A DNA stretch of 64,000 bases from Paenibacillus mendelii (lineage in GTDB: Bacteria > Bacillota > Bacilli > Paenibacillales > Paenibacillaceae): contig NZ_JANHOF010000021.1 in assembly GCF_024498075.1 (NCBI RefSeq), positions 1 to 64,000 of the forward strand. The letters run 5' to 3'. Below the pieces are notes generated by a model. The model ran no database searches. It saw nothing but the letters and a program-made list of their open reading frames with translations, and had not been told where the DNA came from. Numbering within the stretch: position 1 is the stretch's first letter; each line of letters begins with the position of its first letter. The translations under genes and the position numbers were made by a program. Shown in pieces: positions 35,964 to 45,655 of this stretch.

Positions 35964-37618
35964 AGCTGACAGGATCGCAGCGTATCGGTATTGCACTATT
36001 TGGATTATTCGTCCTGATCGCCATCTTCGCACCGATGCTGACACCCTATTCGCCATCACAGATCGATAGTGAGCGATTGCTGCCTCCGTCTAAGGAGCAT
36101 TGGCTTGGCACGAACAGTATCGGTCAGGACTTATTCAGTCAGCTGCTATACGGTGCTCGAACGACGATGTTTATCGGACTTATGGTTACGTTGATCAGTA
36201 CAGCTCTTAGTGTTTCTCTAGGACTGCTTGCCGGTTATTCGAAGCGGCTTGATCCGATACTTAACGGGATTGCGAATATGATTCTGGTTCTTCCTTCACT
36301 GCTGCTTATACTTGTGGTAGCCTCCTTCTCGGGCGGAGGAACGTGGCAGTTAATTCTAACGCTTGGCTTGCTCTCATGGCCAGGCTATATGAAGCTGATT
36401 CGCGCATCCATATTGTCCCTTAAGGAAAGGGAGTTTGTTAAGGCGGCACAGCTGTACAACGGGGGGACTTGGCATATACTGACGAAGCATTTATTACCCT
36501 TTATCGGACCGCTCGTTCGTACCAAGCTCGTCATCGCCTTTCAATCGGCGGTTGCGATGGAGACAAGTCTTTCTTTTCTAGGTATCGGTGATCCGAGCTC
36601 TGTTACATGGGGCAAAATGCTGCAGGAGGCGTTCTCGCGTACACAGACTTTCATAACGGACGCTTGGCAATGGATGATTGTGCCGCCCGCGTTAGCCATT
36701 ATGCTTGTGACCGTTGCACTTGCTCTAATGGGTGAAGGCAGAACGTCAGCGGGCCGCTTCGCTGCTGCATTCCGACCAGTGCAAAGCCGCCTGGTTGATG
36801 TTAAGGAGATGAAGGATTCTACGGGTTGTGAGGAGCCGTGCACCTTAGATATGGCCATCGGCTGTCATCTGGCTTCTAAGGATACGCCTGCTGCTATTTC
36901 GGTGCGGAATTTGGCTGTCCGGTATGGCGAGACAACGATTATTCATCCTGTTTCCTTCGATGTCCGGCAGGGCCATATTACTGCATTAATTGGTGAATCC
37001 GGATCCGGAAAAACGACGATGGCCCGTACGATATATGGTCTAGTTCCAGAACAGGCTGTAACAGGCGACGTACTGATCAATGGACATCCGATTTACCGGG
37101 ATGGGAAAGCTTGTACGATGCAGCGCTGGGTAGATGCGGCCTATATTTTTCAAGATCCGAGGAGCAGCTTCAATCCGATCTTGACGATCGGCGAGCAGTT
37201 CTATGAGACGATGCAACTGCAGACGAAGAAGGAAGACAAGCGGCTTGCTGCGATTGCAACGTTGAATGAAGTGCAGCTTGACGAAAGAGTGCTTTCCTGC
37301 TACCCGCATGAACTTAGCGGTGGCATGCTGAGCCGGGCGTTAATTGCGCTGGCATTAGTGAATAAGCCTAAAGTGCTTATTGCCGATGAGCCGACGAGCG
37401 CACTTGATCCGATCGTGAAGCGTGAGCTATTTGATTTGCTTGTCCGTAAAGTGCGGGAACATCAGATGACCCTGCTGCTCATAACTCACGACATTGCTGC
37501 TGCAGCACATATTGCTGAAGCCGTCATTGCACTCGAGGAAGGAACGATGCTGCTGGAAGAGCAGCAGCGCGCCTACATCCAGAAGAGCAGGAATGTGTAC
37601 AAAGATATCGCCATATAA
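35960..37618 (+). CDS. DppC-type permease fused to a DppD-type ATPase
   Basis: 552 residues, ATGA overlap with the previous gene. Residues 1-270 are a DppC permease (WLGTNSIGQDLFSQLLYGAR, EFVKAAQLYNGGTWHIL coupling loop). After a linker of about 45 residues the ATPase starts near 310: Walker A GESGSGKTTM (about 346), signature LSGGMLSRALIA, Walker B VLIADEPTSALDP and a switch His in ITHDIAAAAH. These are usually two proteins; the fused order means one permease carries its own ATPase covalently. The ATPase lacks the C-terminal Cys-rich oligopeptide domain. Confidence 0.9.
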   Translation: MKLTGSQRIGIALFGLFVLIAIFAPMLTPYSPSQIDSERLLPPSKEHWLGTNSIGQDLFSQLLYGARTTMFIGLMVTLISTALSVSLGLLAGYSKRLDPILNGIANMILVLPSLLLILVVASFSGGGTWQLILTLGLLSWPGYMKLIRASILSLKEREFVKAAQLYNGGTWHILTKHLLPFIGPLVRTKLVIAFQSAVAMETSLSFLGIGDPSSVTWGKMLQEAFSRTQTFITDAWQWMIVPPALAIMLVTVALALMGEGRTSAGRFAAAFRPVQSRLVDVKEMKDSTGCEEPCTLDMAIGCHLASKDTPAAISVRNLAVRYGETTIIHPVSFDVRQGHITALIGESGSGKTTMARTIYGLVPEQAVTGDVLINGHPIYRDGKACTMQRWVDAAYIFQDPRSSFNPILTIGEQFYETMQLQTKKEDKRLAAIATLNEVQLDERVLSCYPHELSGGMLSRALIALALVNKPKVLIADEPTSALDPIVKRELFDLLVRKVREHQMTLLLITHDIAAAAHIAEAVIALEEGTMLLEEQQRAYIQKSRNVYKDIAI

Positions 37619-37644
37619 GGTGAACGACCGGGAGTGAATGAATT

Positions 37645-38400
37645 TTGCTTAGCCTAAATCAAGTTTCCAAGCATTATGACAACAAGAAAATGAGGCGCGG
37701 GAAGCCGGTTAAAGCCGTTCATGAAGTGAGCTTCGAGCTGCAGCCGAATGAAATTTTCGCGCTTATAGGTGAGAGCGGGTCGGGTAAATCTACATTAGCC
37801 GAAATGATCGTCGGACTGCAGAAGCCAACATCGGGCTCGATCATTCGAAGTGAACCATCCGCCTCCATTCAAATGGTGTTCCAGAACCCGGACCGTTCTA
37901 TGAATCCATACTGGAGAATAAAGGATATTATTGCAGAGCCGCTCATTCTCAGCAAGCGCAAGAAGCAGGCTGCACTAGAGCAGGTGAGTCAGCTTGCTGA
38001 GAAAGTTAAGCTGCCGCTGGATATTCTAGATCGCTATCCGACGGAATGCTCCGGTGGACAGAAGCAGCGGATCGCAATAGCCAGAGCGCTAACGATGTCA
38101 CCTAAGCTGCTTGTAGCCGATGAAATTACTTCAGCGCTTGACCCTTCCATTGAAGCAGAAATCATGCAACTGCTGCTTTCCTTGAAGGATGCAGAAGGGA
38201 TGTCCATTCTCTATATTACGCATCGCATAGAGACGATCTCAAGGTTTGCAGATCGTGTTGCTGTCATGAGAAACGGGGAAATCGAAGCGTTGGGTGGTAC
38301 GAATGAGGTATTGTTTCATTCTTCATCGGCCTATACGAAAGCTTTAATGTATGCTTGCTCGTATGAGGACAATAGTAGGGATACCAGCAGCTCGGAGTGA
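37645..38400 (+). CDS. DppF-type ABC transporter ATPase
   Basis: 251 residues; TTG start at 37645 with CGGGAGTG about 8 bases upstream. Walker A GESGSGKSTLAE, Q-loop MVFQNPDRSMNP, signature CSGGQKQRIAIARA, Walker B LLVADEITSALDPS and ITHRIETISRFADRVAVM. It completes the importer (one binding protein, two permease domains, two ATPases). The operon ends here; no clear terminator was seen. Confidence 0.9.
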   Translation: MLSLNQVSKHYDNKKMRRGKPVKAVHEVSFELQPNEIFALIGESGSGKSTLAEMIVGLQKPTSGSIIRSEPSASIQMVFQNPDRSMNPYWRIKDIIAEPLILSKRKKQAALEQVSQLAEKVKLPLDILDRYPTECSGGQKQRIAIARALTMSPKLLVADEITSALDPSIEAEIMQLLLSLKDAEGMSILYITHRIETISRFADRVAVMRNGEIEALGGTNEVLFHSSSAYTKALMYACSYEDNSRDTSSSE

Positions 38401-38498
38401 GGTATGTTATGGATTTACTTTGAATCCATTGGATGGTAGCTCGACTATTCGTTCATATACTGAAATCACATCTGTCATATCCTCTTGTTGTGCAGTGA

Positions 38499-38896
38499 GA
38501 TTTACAACAATTGATCTATGAGGAACTAGAAAAACTTCGGGAACGCATCATCAATGCCAGTAAGGAGCCGACCTATGGTCTACACCGGAAGAAGCAAATG
38601 CTGCTGTTCCGAAGCTTTAAACGCGAAGATTTCGGTGAAAAGGATATCAATGAAGATGAGATCTCTTTGCTTGTTAATCTAACACAACAGACCTTTTTAG
38701 TCATCGAGCGTGAACTGAAGCTTACGGGGTTCTGGGGGAGCATACCTGCGCGCAACAAATTGAAAGCAGAGCTTCAGAAGATACTGCTTTCACCGGTGTT
38801 TGTAATGCTTCCTGGTCTCGTAAAAAACCGTGCTCATATTATAAGTTGTATTAAATCGCAGAGAAGAATAACGATACCATTCTGTATGCGGAGTGA
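38499..38896 (+). pseudogene. hsdR: HsdR C-terminal remnant (type I restriction)
   Basis: EELEKLRERIINASKEPTYG, FLVIERELKLTGFWGS, LKAELQKILLSPVFVM, LPGLVKNRAHIIS form the C-terminal helical domain of type I restriction subunits. A frameshift near 38850 moves the true end (IAEKNNDTILYAE, then TGA at 38894-38896) to another frame. More than 800 N-terminal residues, including the nuclease and helicase, are absent, and no hsdM or hsdS is present. Confidence 0.7.
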
Positions 38897-39596
38897 TTGC
38901 ATTGAACTGAAATATACGATTGAAAGATCTGCCAAGAGGCGCAAGCTGACCATCACCGTTGAAAGTGACCACAGTGTTGTTGTACATGCACCGGAAGGCA
39001 CATCTGACGAGAAAATTGAACAGGTGGTGGCACCGAAGCGTCAATGGATTTATGAAAAATTGGCCATCCTCAGAAATATCAGGATTTGCTTCATGCGCCG
39101 GGGAAAGAACTCGTCAGTGGAGAATCTGCACTTTATTTGGGTCGCCAATACCGCATCGAGATCGTCAAAACAGGGTTATCGAAAATTGAATTTGCTCAAC
39201 GGGAATGGTATATCGGTAAGGCAAAACAAAAGATTGTCTCACGAGTGAAAACATCACGCCCGACAACTCGGTGTCGATGTTGCCTTGGTCAAGATCGTTG
39301 ACAACCGCTACCGGTGGGGCTCTTGTACCTTGAATGATAATGTCAATTTTAACTGGTGATTAATTAAAGCACCTATGTTTGTCATTGACTATATCATTGT
39401 CCATGAACTTGCTCACCTCAACAGGGCGAATCACACACCAAGTGCTAAAAAGGCTTTGGATGCGATGGAAAAGTATATAGAACAGCACGGAATGTCCGGC
39501 GCAGGCGATGTGCTTCGCGCAGCTGCACCTGAAATCTGGGAGGATATCTACTGGCGTGATAACAATGATTCAAGAACAAGAATGGATGTTTTGTAA
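38886..39596 (+). pseudogene. YgjP-like M48 metallopeptidase, frameshifted
   Basis: Frames joined across at least four indels read IELKYTIERSAKRRKLTITV, EQVVAPKRQWIYEKLA, RQYRIEIVKTGLSKIEF, KIVDNRYRWGSCT and the zinc motif IIVHELAHLNRANHTP. YgjP-type proteases are frequent partners of type I restriction genes, and this one directly follows the HsdR remnant. The zinc ligands survive but the reading frame does not. Its last 96 bases recur at 51853-51948. Confidence 0.8.
39480..39575. repeat. 96-bp duplicated block, copy 1
   Basis: Identical to 51853-51948 except base 39497 (C versus T). It covers the last part of the YgjP remnant (QHGMSGAGDVLRAAAPEIWE). Confidence 0.9.
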
Positions 39597-39907
39597 TCAC
39601 AAATTCCGTTTATGCGGAGATCAATCAACTTGGGGTAAACCGACTACCCCTGATGAGGAGCCCGGTTGCGTATACACAAAACACCGGTTTCCGCTTTTTG
39701 ATCGGAGTGGAATTGCGTTTGCTTATTGACAGCCGCTTTTTCGCTCCACTAACGGGTACGATAGCCCGGCAATGAAACTCGCCCAACAAATTGGGCAGAC
39801 GCATGGGGAACTTCATCGTTATGGGGCCCTTTATGAGAAGTATATTCATGCTGGCAATGGACAACGCTTAAGGTTAAATATTATCTTATGCGGGAGGTCA
39901 TCGCTTC
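39597..39907. other. Relic region with an ACGATAG motif
   Basis: CTAACGGGTACGATAGCCC (39750-39768) resembles the ACGATAG cores at 2169 and 7123. The following 39772-39850 can be read as coding (MKLAQQIGQTHGELHRYGAL, YEKYIHAG) without a ribosome binding site. Nothing else is convincing. Confidence 0.3.
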
Positions 39908-40141
39908 TTGAAATTTGAACTAGGACGTTGCTTACTAAATGAACGATTGATGGAATCCGGAAAGTCAGCGGAATGGCTGGCAAAAGACTTGCTTTTTAAA
40001 CCGGAACGAGTTTACGACTTTATTGAAAACAAAAGAGTGATGCCACTCAAAATTGCCATATCGATCGCCGATTCCATCGGTTGTGATGTTCGTGCCTTGT
40101 ATGAATTAATTCCGAACGATAATGAAGTAAAGGGAGATTAA
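39908..40141 (+). CDS. Small Cro/CI-type HTH protein
   Basis: 77 residues, TTG start with GGGAGG 9 bases upstream. LLNERLMESGKSAEWLAKDL, FKPERVYDFIENKRVMPLKI, AISIADSIGCDVRALYEL is a five-helix XRE domain filling the protein. Such single-domain regulators are common beside restriction or prophage genes; the decayed type I restriction locus is just upstream. The target is unknown. Confidence 0.75.
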   Translation: MKFELGRCLLNERLMESGKSAEWLAKDLLFKPERVYDFIENKRVMPLKIAISIADSIGCDVRALYELIPNDNEVKGD

Positions 40142-40759
40142 TGGAATAAGTGGTAGGTTGCATTAAGACTACAACTGTGATCCATTAAGCTCCCTCAGTA
40201 CGATTTAGTTTTCTCACGAATGCTCGCTTATTCGCAGGATTTCACCCTTGCCAGAAATGTGGAAAGATAGCTAGTGAAACCTAGTTGAAGACCAGGACAA
40301 CATGAAGGCATGAGGAAATAGAGGGGGAGGTTGCAAACCCCATATCCTTCCATATACTGCACGCATTCTCCACGCCGGCCCTGGAGGTCTTCACTCCCAT
40401 GTCTCAACGGGTCTGTGCCCTCTCATTCCTTCGTTACGCCTGTCCAAGGGTGCGGCGTGCGCCGTAAAACCATGCTGATCCCAAACTATAACGTATACTT
40501 TATTAAGTATATATATCCAAAACGTTCGATATATGGTGAATTCCGAAGAAAGATTATACTTTACAAAAGTGACAAGATTTAAGTATATTATGAAATGTAA
40601 CCGCTTTACGAAAATATGCGAGAAGGGGGCGGATAATTAGGAAGACGCGACGGGAAACAGGGCTGCATCCGTCGAAATGTAAGCGCATCCATTTTAGTGG
40701 CGCCTGAAAGTTGCTTAGGGTTGTTAACCCATCCCAACAATACCTGTGGAGGTTCTCTC
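40142..40759. promoter_or_regulatory. Long leader region before the DUF5722 gene with a cre-like site
   Basis: No gene is convincing over about 600 bases. TGTAACCGCTTTACG (40596-40610) resembles a CcpA site with one extra base in one arm. A/T-rich DNA at 40490-40600 is the likely promoter area, but no clean -35/-10 pair was found. GTGGAGG at 40746-40752 is the ribosome binding site. Confidence 0.35.
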
Positions 40760-43700
40760 ATGAAACGTTTGAAACAAACGATGGCGATTATTCTTTCTAC
40801 CCTCCTCGCTGCCGGGTTCGTGACCGGCATCGATCCGGGTCGGCATGCTTTCGCCGATCCGGATCCCGCCCCGACCGCGAATACCCGAACGGTAGAGACG
40901 TTCCGTGCGGCGACGGTCATCGACGATTTTGAAACGGAGCAATCGGTTGCCGGATGGCATGCGGGCGACAACGTGTCCGCCATCTCCGCGGCAAGCAGCG
41001 CGCCGAACACGGGCTCGGCCTTCCAAGGGTCGAAAATGTTGAATGCGAAAAGCGTGCTCAATTTGCAAAATAATGTATGGCGTACCGTATTCCGTGAATT
41101 CTCGACTCCGGTCGATTGGAGCGCATCGCGTTATGTCATGATGGCCTTCAATCATTACGGCTATTTGCCGAATAACGATCCGTACCTCGTCCGGATCAAG
41201 CTTTACAGCGGCAGCGACGCCATCGAAGGCATTGTCGCGACGGATGAAAATCAATGGAACAAAATCGGCCTGTTTATCGGCGACTGGGCAGGCCGCAATG
41301 CGGTTGACAAAATCGAGGTCAGCTGGCAGCACGCTTACGACCGCGCCAATTATCCGGACGATCCGCACCCGTATTGGCCGGATCCGCAATTCCAGATCGA
41401 TTACCTGCATCTGGCAAACGATCTTGGCTGGCAGTTCTCGTACGCGGGCGATGCCGAAGGCTGGACGTTCAACAGCGGCATCGTGGGTCCGGTCGTTGCC
41501 GACAGCAAGCTGACTTTCGATATTATCGGCAACGACCCGAATATGACGTCGGCGCCGATGCAATTGAACGCGGATACGAATAATGTAATCACGATAAAAT
41601 TGCGTAACGGGACGGCGAATACGGTCGGTAAAATATATTGGACGACGGATACCGAGACGGGCTTAAGCGAATCGAAATCGCGTACTTTCGCGCTGCGCCC
41701 GAACGATGCCGGCTTTACCGAGTACAAAGTTTATATGATCGGACAACCGAATTGGACAGGTTCGATTACTCACCTGCGAATCGATCCGGCGGAGAACCCG
41801 ACGGCGGCGGGCACGATACAGATCGACGGCATCAGCACAGGCCAAGAGGAGTATACGCCCGTCGAGCATATCGGCGTCGTCAGCAATGTCAAAGCTGCGG
41901 ATACGGACATTCAAGTCGAAGGCTTCGTACCGGAAACGGTCGATGTGACGGGGAAAAGCTGGGCCCTGTATGAAGTGGCCCCTTATCAATATGAAGCGGA
42001 CACCGCGCAGATGACACCTGTCGCCACCGCAGCCGGACCGCTTGCCGACAGGCAGTTCCGGTTCCAAATCCCGCGCTTCGACGGCGCGCGGGATCGCTAT
42101 TACTCCAAGTTCGTCGTCGCGCTGGCCGATGACAACGGCGGCGATCCGCAATATGTCGATGCACCGCAGTACGTCAAGGAAATCGCGTTTGCAGCGGAGA
42201 ATCGGTTCCCGTTTCCGACGGCCCGCTCCAAGAAGGGGCTGCAGGTGCAGATGGTTGACGATGCCGAAGAGCTCGGACTCAGCCACGCGGCGATCAACGT
42301 CTCTTACAACAGCTTGATGTACAAAACGGGCAGCAATCCGGCGGATACGATCGAGTATGTCGTGGACGGGGAAACGTTCTTTTTCCGCAAAGGCGCCGTC
42401 GAAGGGCTTGATCGGCAAATCAAACCGCTGTCGGACAACGACATCATCGTCAATTTGATCCTTCTTATGTACGACGTGGTAGATCCCGATTCGCCGAACG
42501 ATTATTTGATCCATCCGGATGCGGCGCGCGGAAGCGGGATCGTATACGCCTTCAACACGACGAATGCGATGGGCGTCAAATATTTCAAAGCCGCGACTGA
42601 ATTTTTGGTCGACCGCTATACGCGCGTGGACGAGAAATACGGCCGCGCCGTCGGTTACATCGTCGGCAACGAAGTCGATGCGCAGTGGGACTGGGCGAAC
42701 ATGGGCGAAAAGACGGTCGACCAGTTCATGGAGCAGTATGAACGTACAGTACGTATCGTGTATCAGGCAGCGCGCAAGAAATACGACAATCCGCGCGTAT
42801 ATATTTCCTTGACGCAAAGCTGGACCCAGCCGATCGGATCGCCGGCTACCCGATACTACAAGAGCCGCGACGTCATCGACAAGATGAATGCGCTGTCCAA
42901 GAAGTACGGCGACTTCCCTTGGCACGTGGCTTACCATCCGTACCCGGAAAACTTGTTCAATCCGGCGACGTGGAACGATCAGTCGGCGATCGACAGCGTC
43001 GATTCGCCGAAGGTGACGTTCAAAAACCTGCACATTCTCAGCCAGTACATGGGAAGACCGGAGCTTGCTTACGGTGGGGATCGCCGCCGTATTATTTTGT
43101 CGGAGCAAGGCTTTCATTCAAGCGACTACTCGGAAGAGGCAATGAATTTACAAGCGGCGGCCTATGCCTACGCTTACTACAAAACATTGTTCCTGGACGG
43201 AATCGACTCGTTTATTTTGCACCGTCATGTCGACCATAAGGGCGAGTTTGGCTTGCGCCTCGGTTTGTGGACATGGGATGACGGCCGGGCGGGCGCGAAT
43301 TGGCCGGGCGAGAAGAAGGCGATTTACAACGTGTTCCGTGACATCGATACCGATAAGTCGCTGCAAGCAACCGAATTTGCCAAGCCGATCATCGGCATTG
43401 CCGACTGGAGCGAGATCGTCCCGGGCTTCGACCCGAACGTGCTGGCGCAGCGCACGGCGCCGGTACCGCAGCCGATCGAAATCAATAAGAAGGAAATTAA
43501 AAATCAAGACTTGGTCACGCGAGACGATTTCGAAACGGGCACCGACGGTTGGCAGATTGCAGACAATACGTATGCGCTCGATGCCGTTTCGACCGAAGAC
43601 GCCTATAGCGGCAGCGGGGCGCTCGAAGTGAAATTCGCGGCGGAAGCCAAGCAGTGGCGCGGCGCTTTCAAGCCGTTAGCCGCTCCAATCGATGCTACGG

Positions 43701-44794
43701 CATCGCCTTATTTGAACGTCGCTGTAAAGCTGAATAACACGAATGCCGGCGATCCGTATTACATTAAGATCAAAGCCTACAGCGGGTTGGAGGTAGCCGA
43801 AGGCATCGCTTTGGTCGATCCTGCCAAGGGCTGGGCGAACTTATCCCTCGATTTGAGCGTATGGCCGCGCAAGAATGCGATCGATAAAATCAAAGTGTGG
43901 GCCCAATCGCCGACCAATCGCGACTGGAACGGTTCCATGCTGATCGATGACGTTATTTTCAGCAGCAAAAACAATGCCATGGGCGGATTGAAAAATATCG
44001 ATATCTCGGCTTCGATGGATACGGCGACATTGGCGGTAGGCAGCAAGATCACAGTCGACGTAACGAATCGGGATTCGGCTGCGATGCATGGCGAGATCGG
44101 GTTGACCCCGATTGGCGACATTGCCTTTTCCACGAGCGCATTGCCCGTCGAAGGCTTGAATTTCGGACAGTCGAAACGGTTTGCGTTTACGGTGACGAGC
44201 TATACTCCAGGTGCTATTCAAGGGGTTACCGGGGTCCGTTTCGAATACCGGGATTCGGGGCATACCGTTCGGTTAGCCGTGCAAAAATATACCGGCGAAG
44301 ATCAAGTCCCTGCCAATGTGAAGTTGCTGTACAACTTCGAGAACTCGACGAACGGCTGGACAGCCGGCGAAAATTCCGCGGGCGTGAGCAGCGTCGAATC
44401 GTTCGCGAATGGCCCGACAACGCCTTCGCTTGGTTCCTATGTCTTGGAAGTAGGCAATGCGCCGGTAGAAGCGAACAAATGGCACGCAGCAACCGTCACG
44501 CCGGCGACGGCGCTGAATATGTCGGACGCGCAATCGTTTATTTACGACATCAACGGCTACGGCGGCGTAGGCTCCGCTTATGAAACCCGCCTTCGCTTGT
44601 ACAGCGGTACGGAAGTGTTCGAGCAAGTATTTTCAATGCAAGCCGACCGATGGAATCGTATCACGGCCGACATTTCCGGTTGGGCATTCAAAAACAATGT
44701 AACCAAAATCGAAATTGCGTTCCGGGCGCCTCAAAGCACGCTCATCTGGGGCGGACGGTTCCAGCTCGACTATATCGGTTATGTAAAGCCGTAA
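40760..44794 (+). CDS. Secreted multi-module DUF5722 glycosidase-like protein
   Basis: 1344 residues from the ATG at 40760; an in-frame GTG at 40697 lacks the site. Signal peptide to about 33 (HAFADP). Jelly-roll-like modules lie at about 55-210 (VIDDFETEQSVAGWHAGDN) and 210-360. The DUF5722 barrel spans about 480-890: VGYIVGNEVDAQWDW (candidate acid/base Glu after Asn), ILTQSWTQ-like strand, WHVAYHPYPENLF and IILSEQGFHSSDYS (candidate nucleophile Glu). More modules follow: about 915-1070 (TRDDFETGTDGW), an Ig-like 1075-1190 and 1190-1344 (LLYNFENSTNGW). Glu spacing suggests a GH-A-like retaining hydrolase; this is inference. No SLH or sortase signal is seen. Confidence 0.85.
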   Translation: MKRLKQTMAIILSTLLAAGFVTGIDPGRHAFADPDPAPTANTRTVETFRAATVIDDFETEQSVAGWHAGDNVSAISAASSAPNTGSAFQGSKMLNAKSVLNLQNNVWRTVFREFSTPVDWSASRYVMMAFNHYGYLPNNDPYLVRIKLYSGSDAIEGIVATDENQWNKIGLFIGDWAGRNAVDKIEVSWQHAYDRANYPDDPHPYWPDPQFQIDYLHLANDLGWQFSYAGDAEGWTFNSGIVGPVVADSKLTFDIIGNDPNMTSAPMQLNADTNNVITIKLRNGTANTVGKIYWTTDTETGLSESKSRTFALRPNDAGFTEYKVYMIGQPNWTGSITHLRIDPAENPTAAGTIQIDGISTGQEEYTPVEHIGVVSNVKAADTDIQVEGFVPETVDVTGKSWALYEVAPYQYEADTAQMTPVATAAGPLADRQFRFQIPRFDGARDRYYSKFVVALADDNGGDPQYVDAPQYVKEIAFAAENRFPFPTARSKKGLQVQMVDDAEELGLSHAAINVSYNSLMYKTGSNPADTIEYVVDGETFFFRKGAVEGLDRQIKPLSDNDIIVNLILLMYDVVDPDSPNDYLIHPDAARGSGIVYAFNTTNAMGVKYFKAATEFLVDRYTRVDEKYGRAVGYIVGNEVDAQWDWANMGEKTVDQFMEQYERTVRIVYQAARKKYDNPRVYISLTQSWTQPIGSPATRYYKSRDVIDKMNALSKKYGDFPWHVAYHPYPENLFNPATWNDQSAIDSVDSPKVTFKNLHILSQYMGRPELAYGGDRRRIILSEQGFHSSDYSEEAMNLQAAAYAYAYYKTLFLDGIDSFILHRHVDHKGEFGLRLGLWTWDDGRAGANWPGEKKAIYNVFRDIDTDKSLQATEFAKPIIGIADWSEIVPGFDPNVLAQRTAPVPQPIEINKKEIKNQDLVTRDDFETGTDGWQIADNTYALDAVSTEDAYSGSGALEVKFAAEAKQWRGAFKPLAAPIDATASPYLNVAVKLNNTNAGDPYYIKIKAYSGLEVAEGIALVDPAKGWANLSLDLSVWPRKNAIDKIKVWAQSPTNRDWNGSMLIDDVIFSSKNNAMGGLKNIDISASMDTATLAVGSKITVDVTNRDSAAMHGEIGLTPIGDIAFSTSALPVEGLNFGQSKRFAFTVTSYTPGAIQGVTGVRFEYRDSGHTVRLAVQKYTGEDQVPANVKLLYNFENSTNGWTAGENSAGVSSVESFANGPTTPSLGSYVLEVGNAPVEANKWHAATVTPATALNMSDAQSFIYDINGYGGVGSAYETRLRLYSGTEVFEQVFSMQADRWNRITADISGWAFKNNVTKIEIAFRAPQSTLIWGGRFQLDYIGYVKP

Positions 44795-44820
44795 ACCGAT
44801 AGCAACCGATACCAAATCGA

Positions 44821-44872
44821 AAACACCTCCATCCATCATCGGCAGGATTCATGCCATGGGCGGGGGTGTTTC
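44821..44872 (+). terminator. Probable terminator after the DUF5722 gene
   Basis: AAACACCTCC (44821-44830) pairs with GGGGGTGTTT (44863-44872), 27 bases past the stop, with a long loop and weak T tail. Confidence 0.55.
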
Positions 44873-44956
44873 CGATCGACTTTGGGATGAAAAATGAGGG
44901 GAAAGCTGCCGCACGGCAGCTTTGTTGTGATGCAAACGGGCAGGAATGATCCGGTA

Positions 44957-45228
44957 TCAGCCGCTGAAAGCGACGGAAATAATGCCGAAGGTAATGATGG
45001 TGGACATGGCGATGCGGCGCAGCCCTTGCCGTTCCTTCAGAAGGAAGACGCCGAGCAGCGTTCCGAACACGGTTCCGATCTCGCGGATGGGGGCACAAGC
45101 GAGGCCAGCGGCGCGAGCTTCATGGCGAACAGGAACAGCAGATAGGAACCCGGGGCGAAGAACGGTCCGATCAGAATCGTCTTCCAGTTGGCCTGCCATT
45201 CCCGCTTAATCTGCTTGGATTCGAGCAC
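44957..45228 (-). pseudogene. EamA/DMT transporter C-terminal remnant
   Basis: Minus strand: WKTILIGPFFAPGSYLLFLF, AMKLAPLASLVP in one frame and APIREIGTVFGTLLGVFLLK, ERQGLRRIAMSTIITFGIIS in another, ending in TGA. These are the last four helices of an EamA transporter with one frameshift. The N-terminal half is missing; a repeat unit begins exactly where it stops (45231). Confidence 0.7.
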
Positions 45229-45250
45229 TGTATGTTCTTGTCATCCGACA

Positions 45251-45567
45251 ATGAAAACGGCAATCAGACTAAGATGCCAGAGGAATTTCTAAATACCATA
45301 ACCGAATACACCGATATTACAGTCAGGCCTACAAAAGGTTTTGAAGAATCCGGTTTGTACAAGCCCATGATCCTTACCTATACAGATGAGTTAGGCATAG
45401 ACTACAGTAACGACAATGACGTCATGAAAGCTGAGATCCTGTAAGGAGCTATCACGTCAGGTGTTATGGTTGGGTCCGATGGGAAGTTCCGTCCAAACGC
45501 TAAGGTCACTCGGGCGGAAGCCGTTACTATCTTGCACAGGGTTTACACCGACATAGTAAATAATTAA
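45251..45567 (+). pseudogene. SLH-domain protein remnant
   Basis: The frame runs MPEEFLNTITEYTDITVRPT, KGFEESGLYKPMILTYTDEL, a TAA at 45442-45444, then in the same frame GVMVGSDGKFRPNAKVTRAE, AVTILHRVYTDIVNN. The last part is a complete SLH half (TRAEAVTILxR), which binds secondary cell-wall polymer. The N-terminus is replaced by the flanking repeat. Not functional. Confidence 0.7.
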
Positions 45568-45614
45568 GCAGACACTTAAAAGTTTAGTAGCAAGATTAAA
45601 AGCATCTATAAATA

Positions 45615-45655
45615 ATAATAATAGGATCGGTCACTGCGACCGATCCTATTATTAT
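45615..45655. terminator. Strong bidirectional-type terminator hairpin
   Basis: A perfect 18-bp stem, 45615-45632 with 45638-45655, and a 5-base loop ACTGC. Both flanks are A/T-rich (AATAAT, ATTATTAT). It lies 47 bases past the SLH remnant stop. Confidence 0.8.

Noticed and set aside
40321..40480. A group II intron end
   Set aside because: GGGGGAGG and CCCC recall an intron domain VI, but the following bases do not form a domain V and no RT relic is near.
41663..43117. A 484-codon open frame on the minus strand across the DUF5722 gene
   Set aside because: It is antisense to a clear secreted protein in GC-rich DNA, has Arg/Ile/Val-biased low-complexity composition, no ribosome binding site and no recognisable motif.
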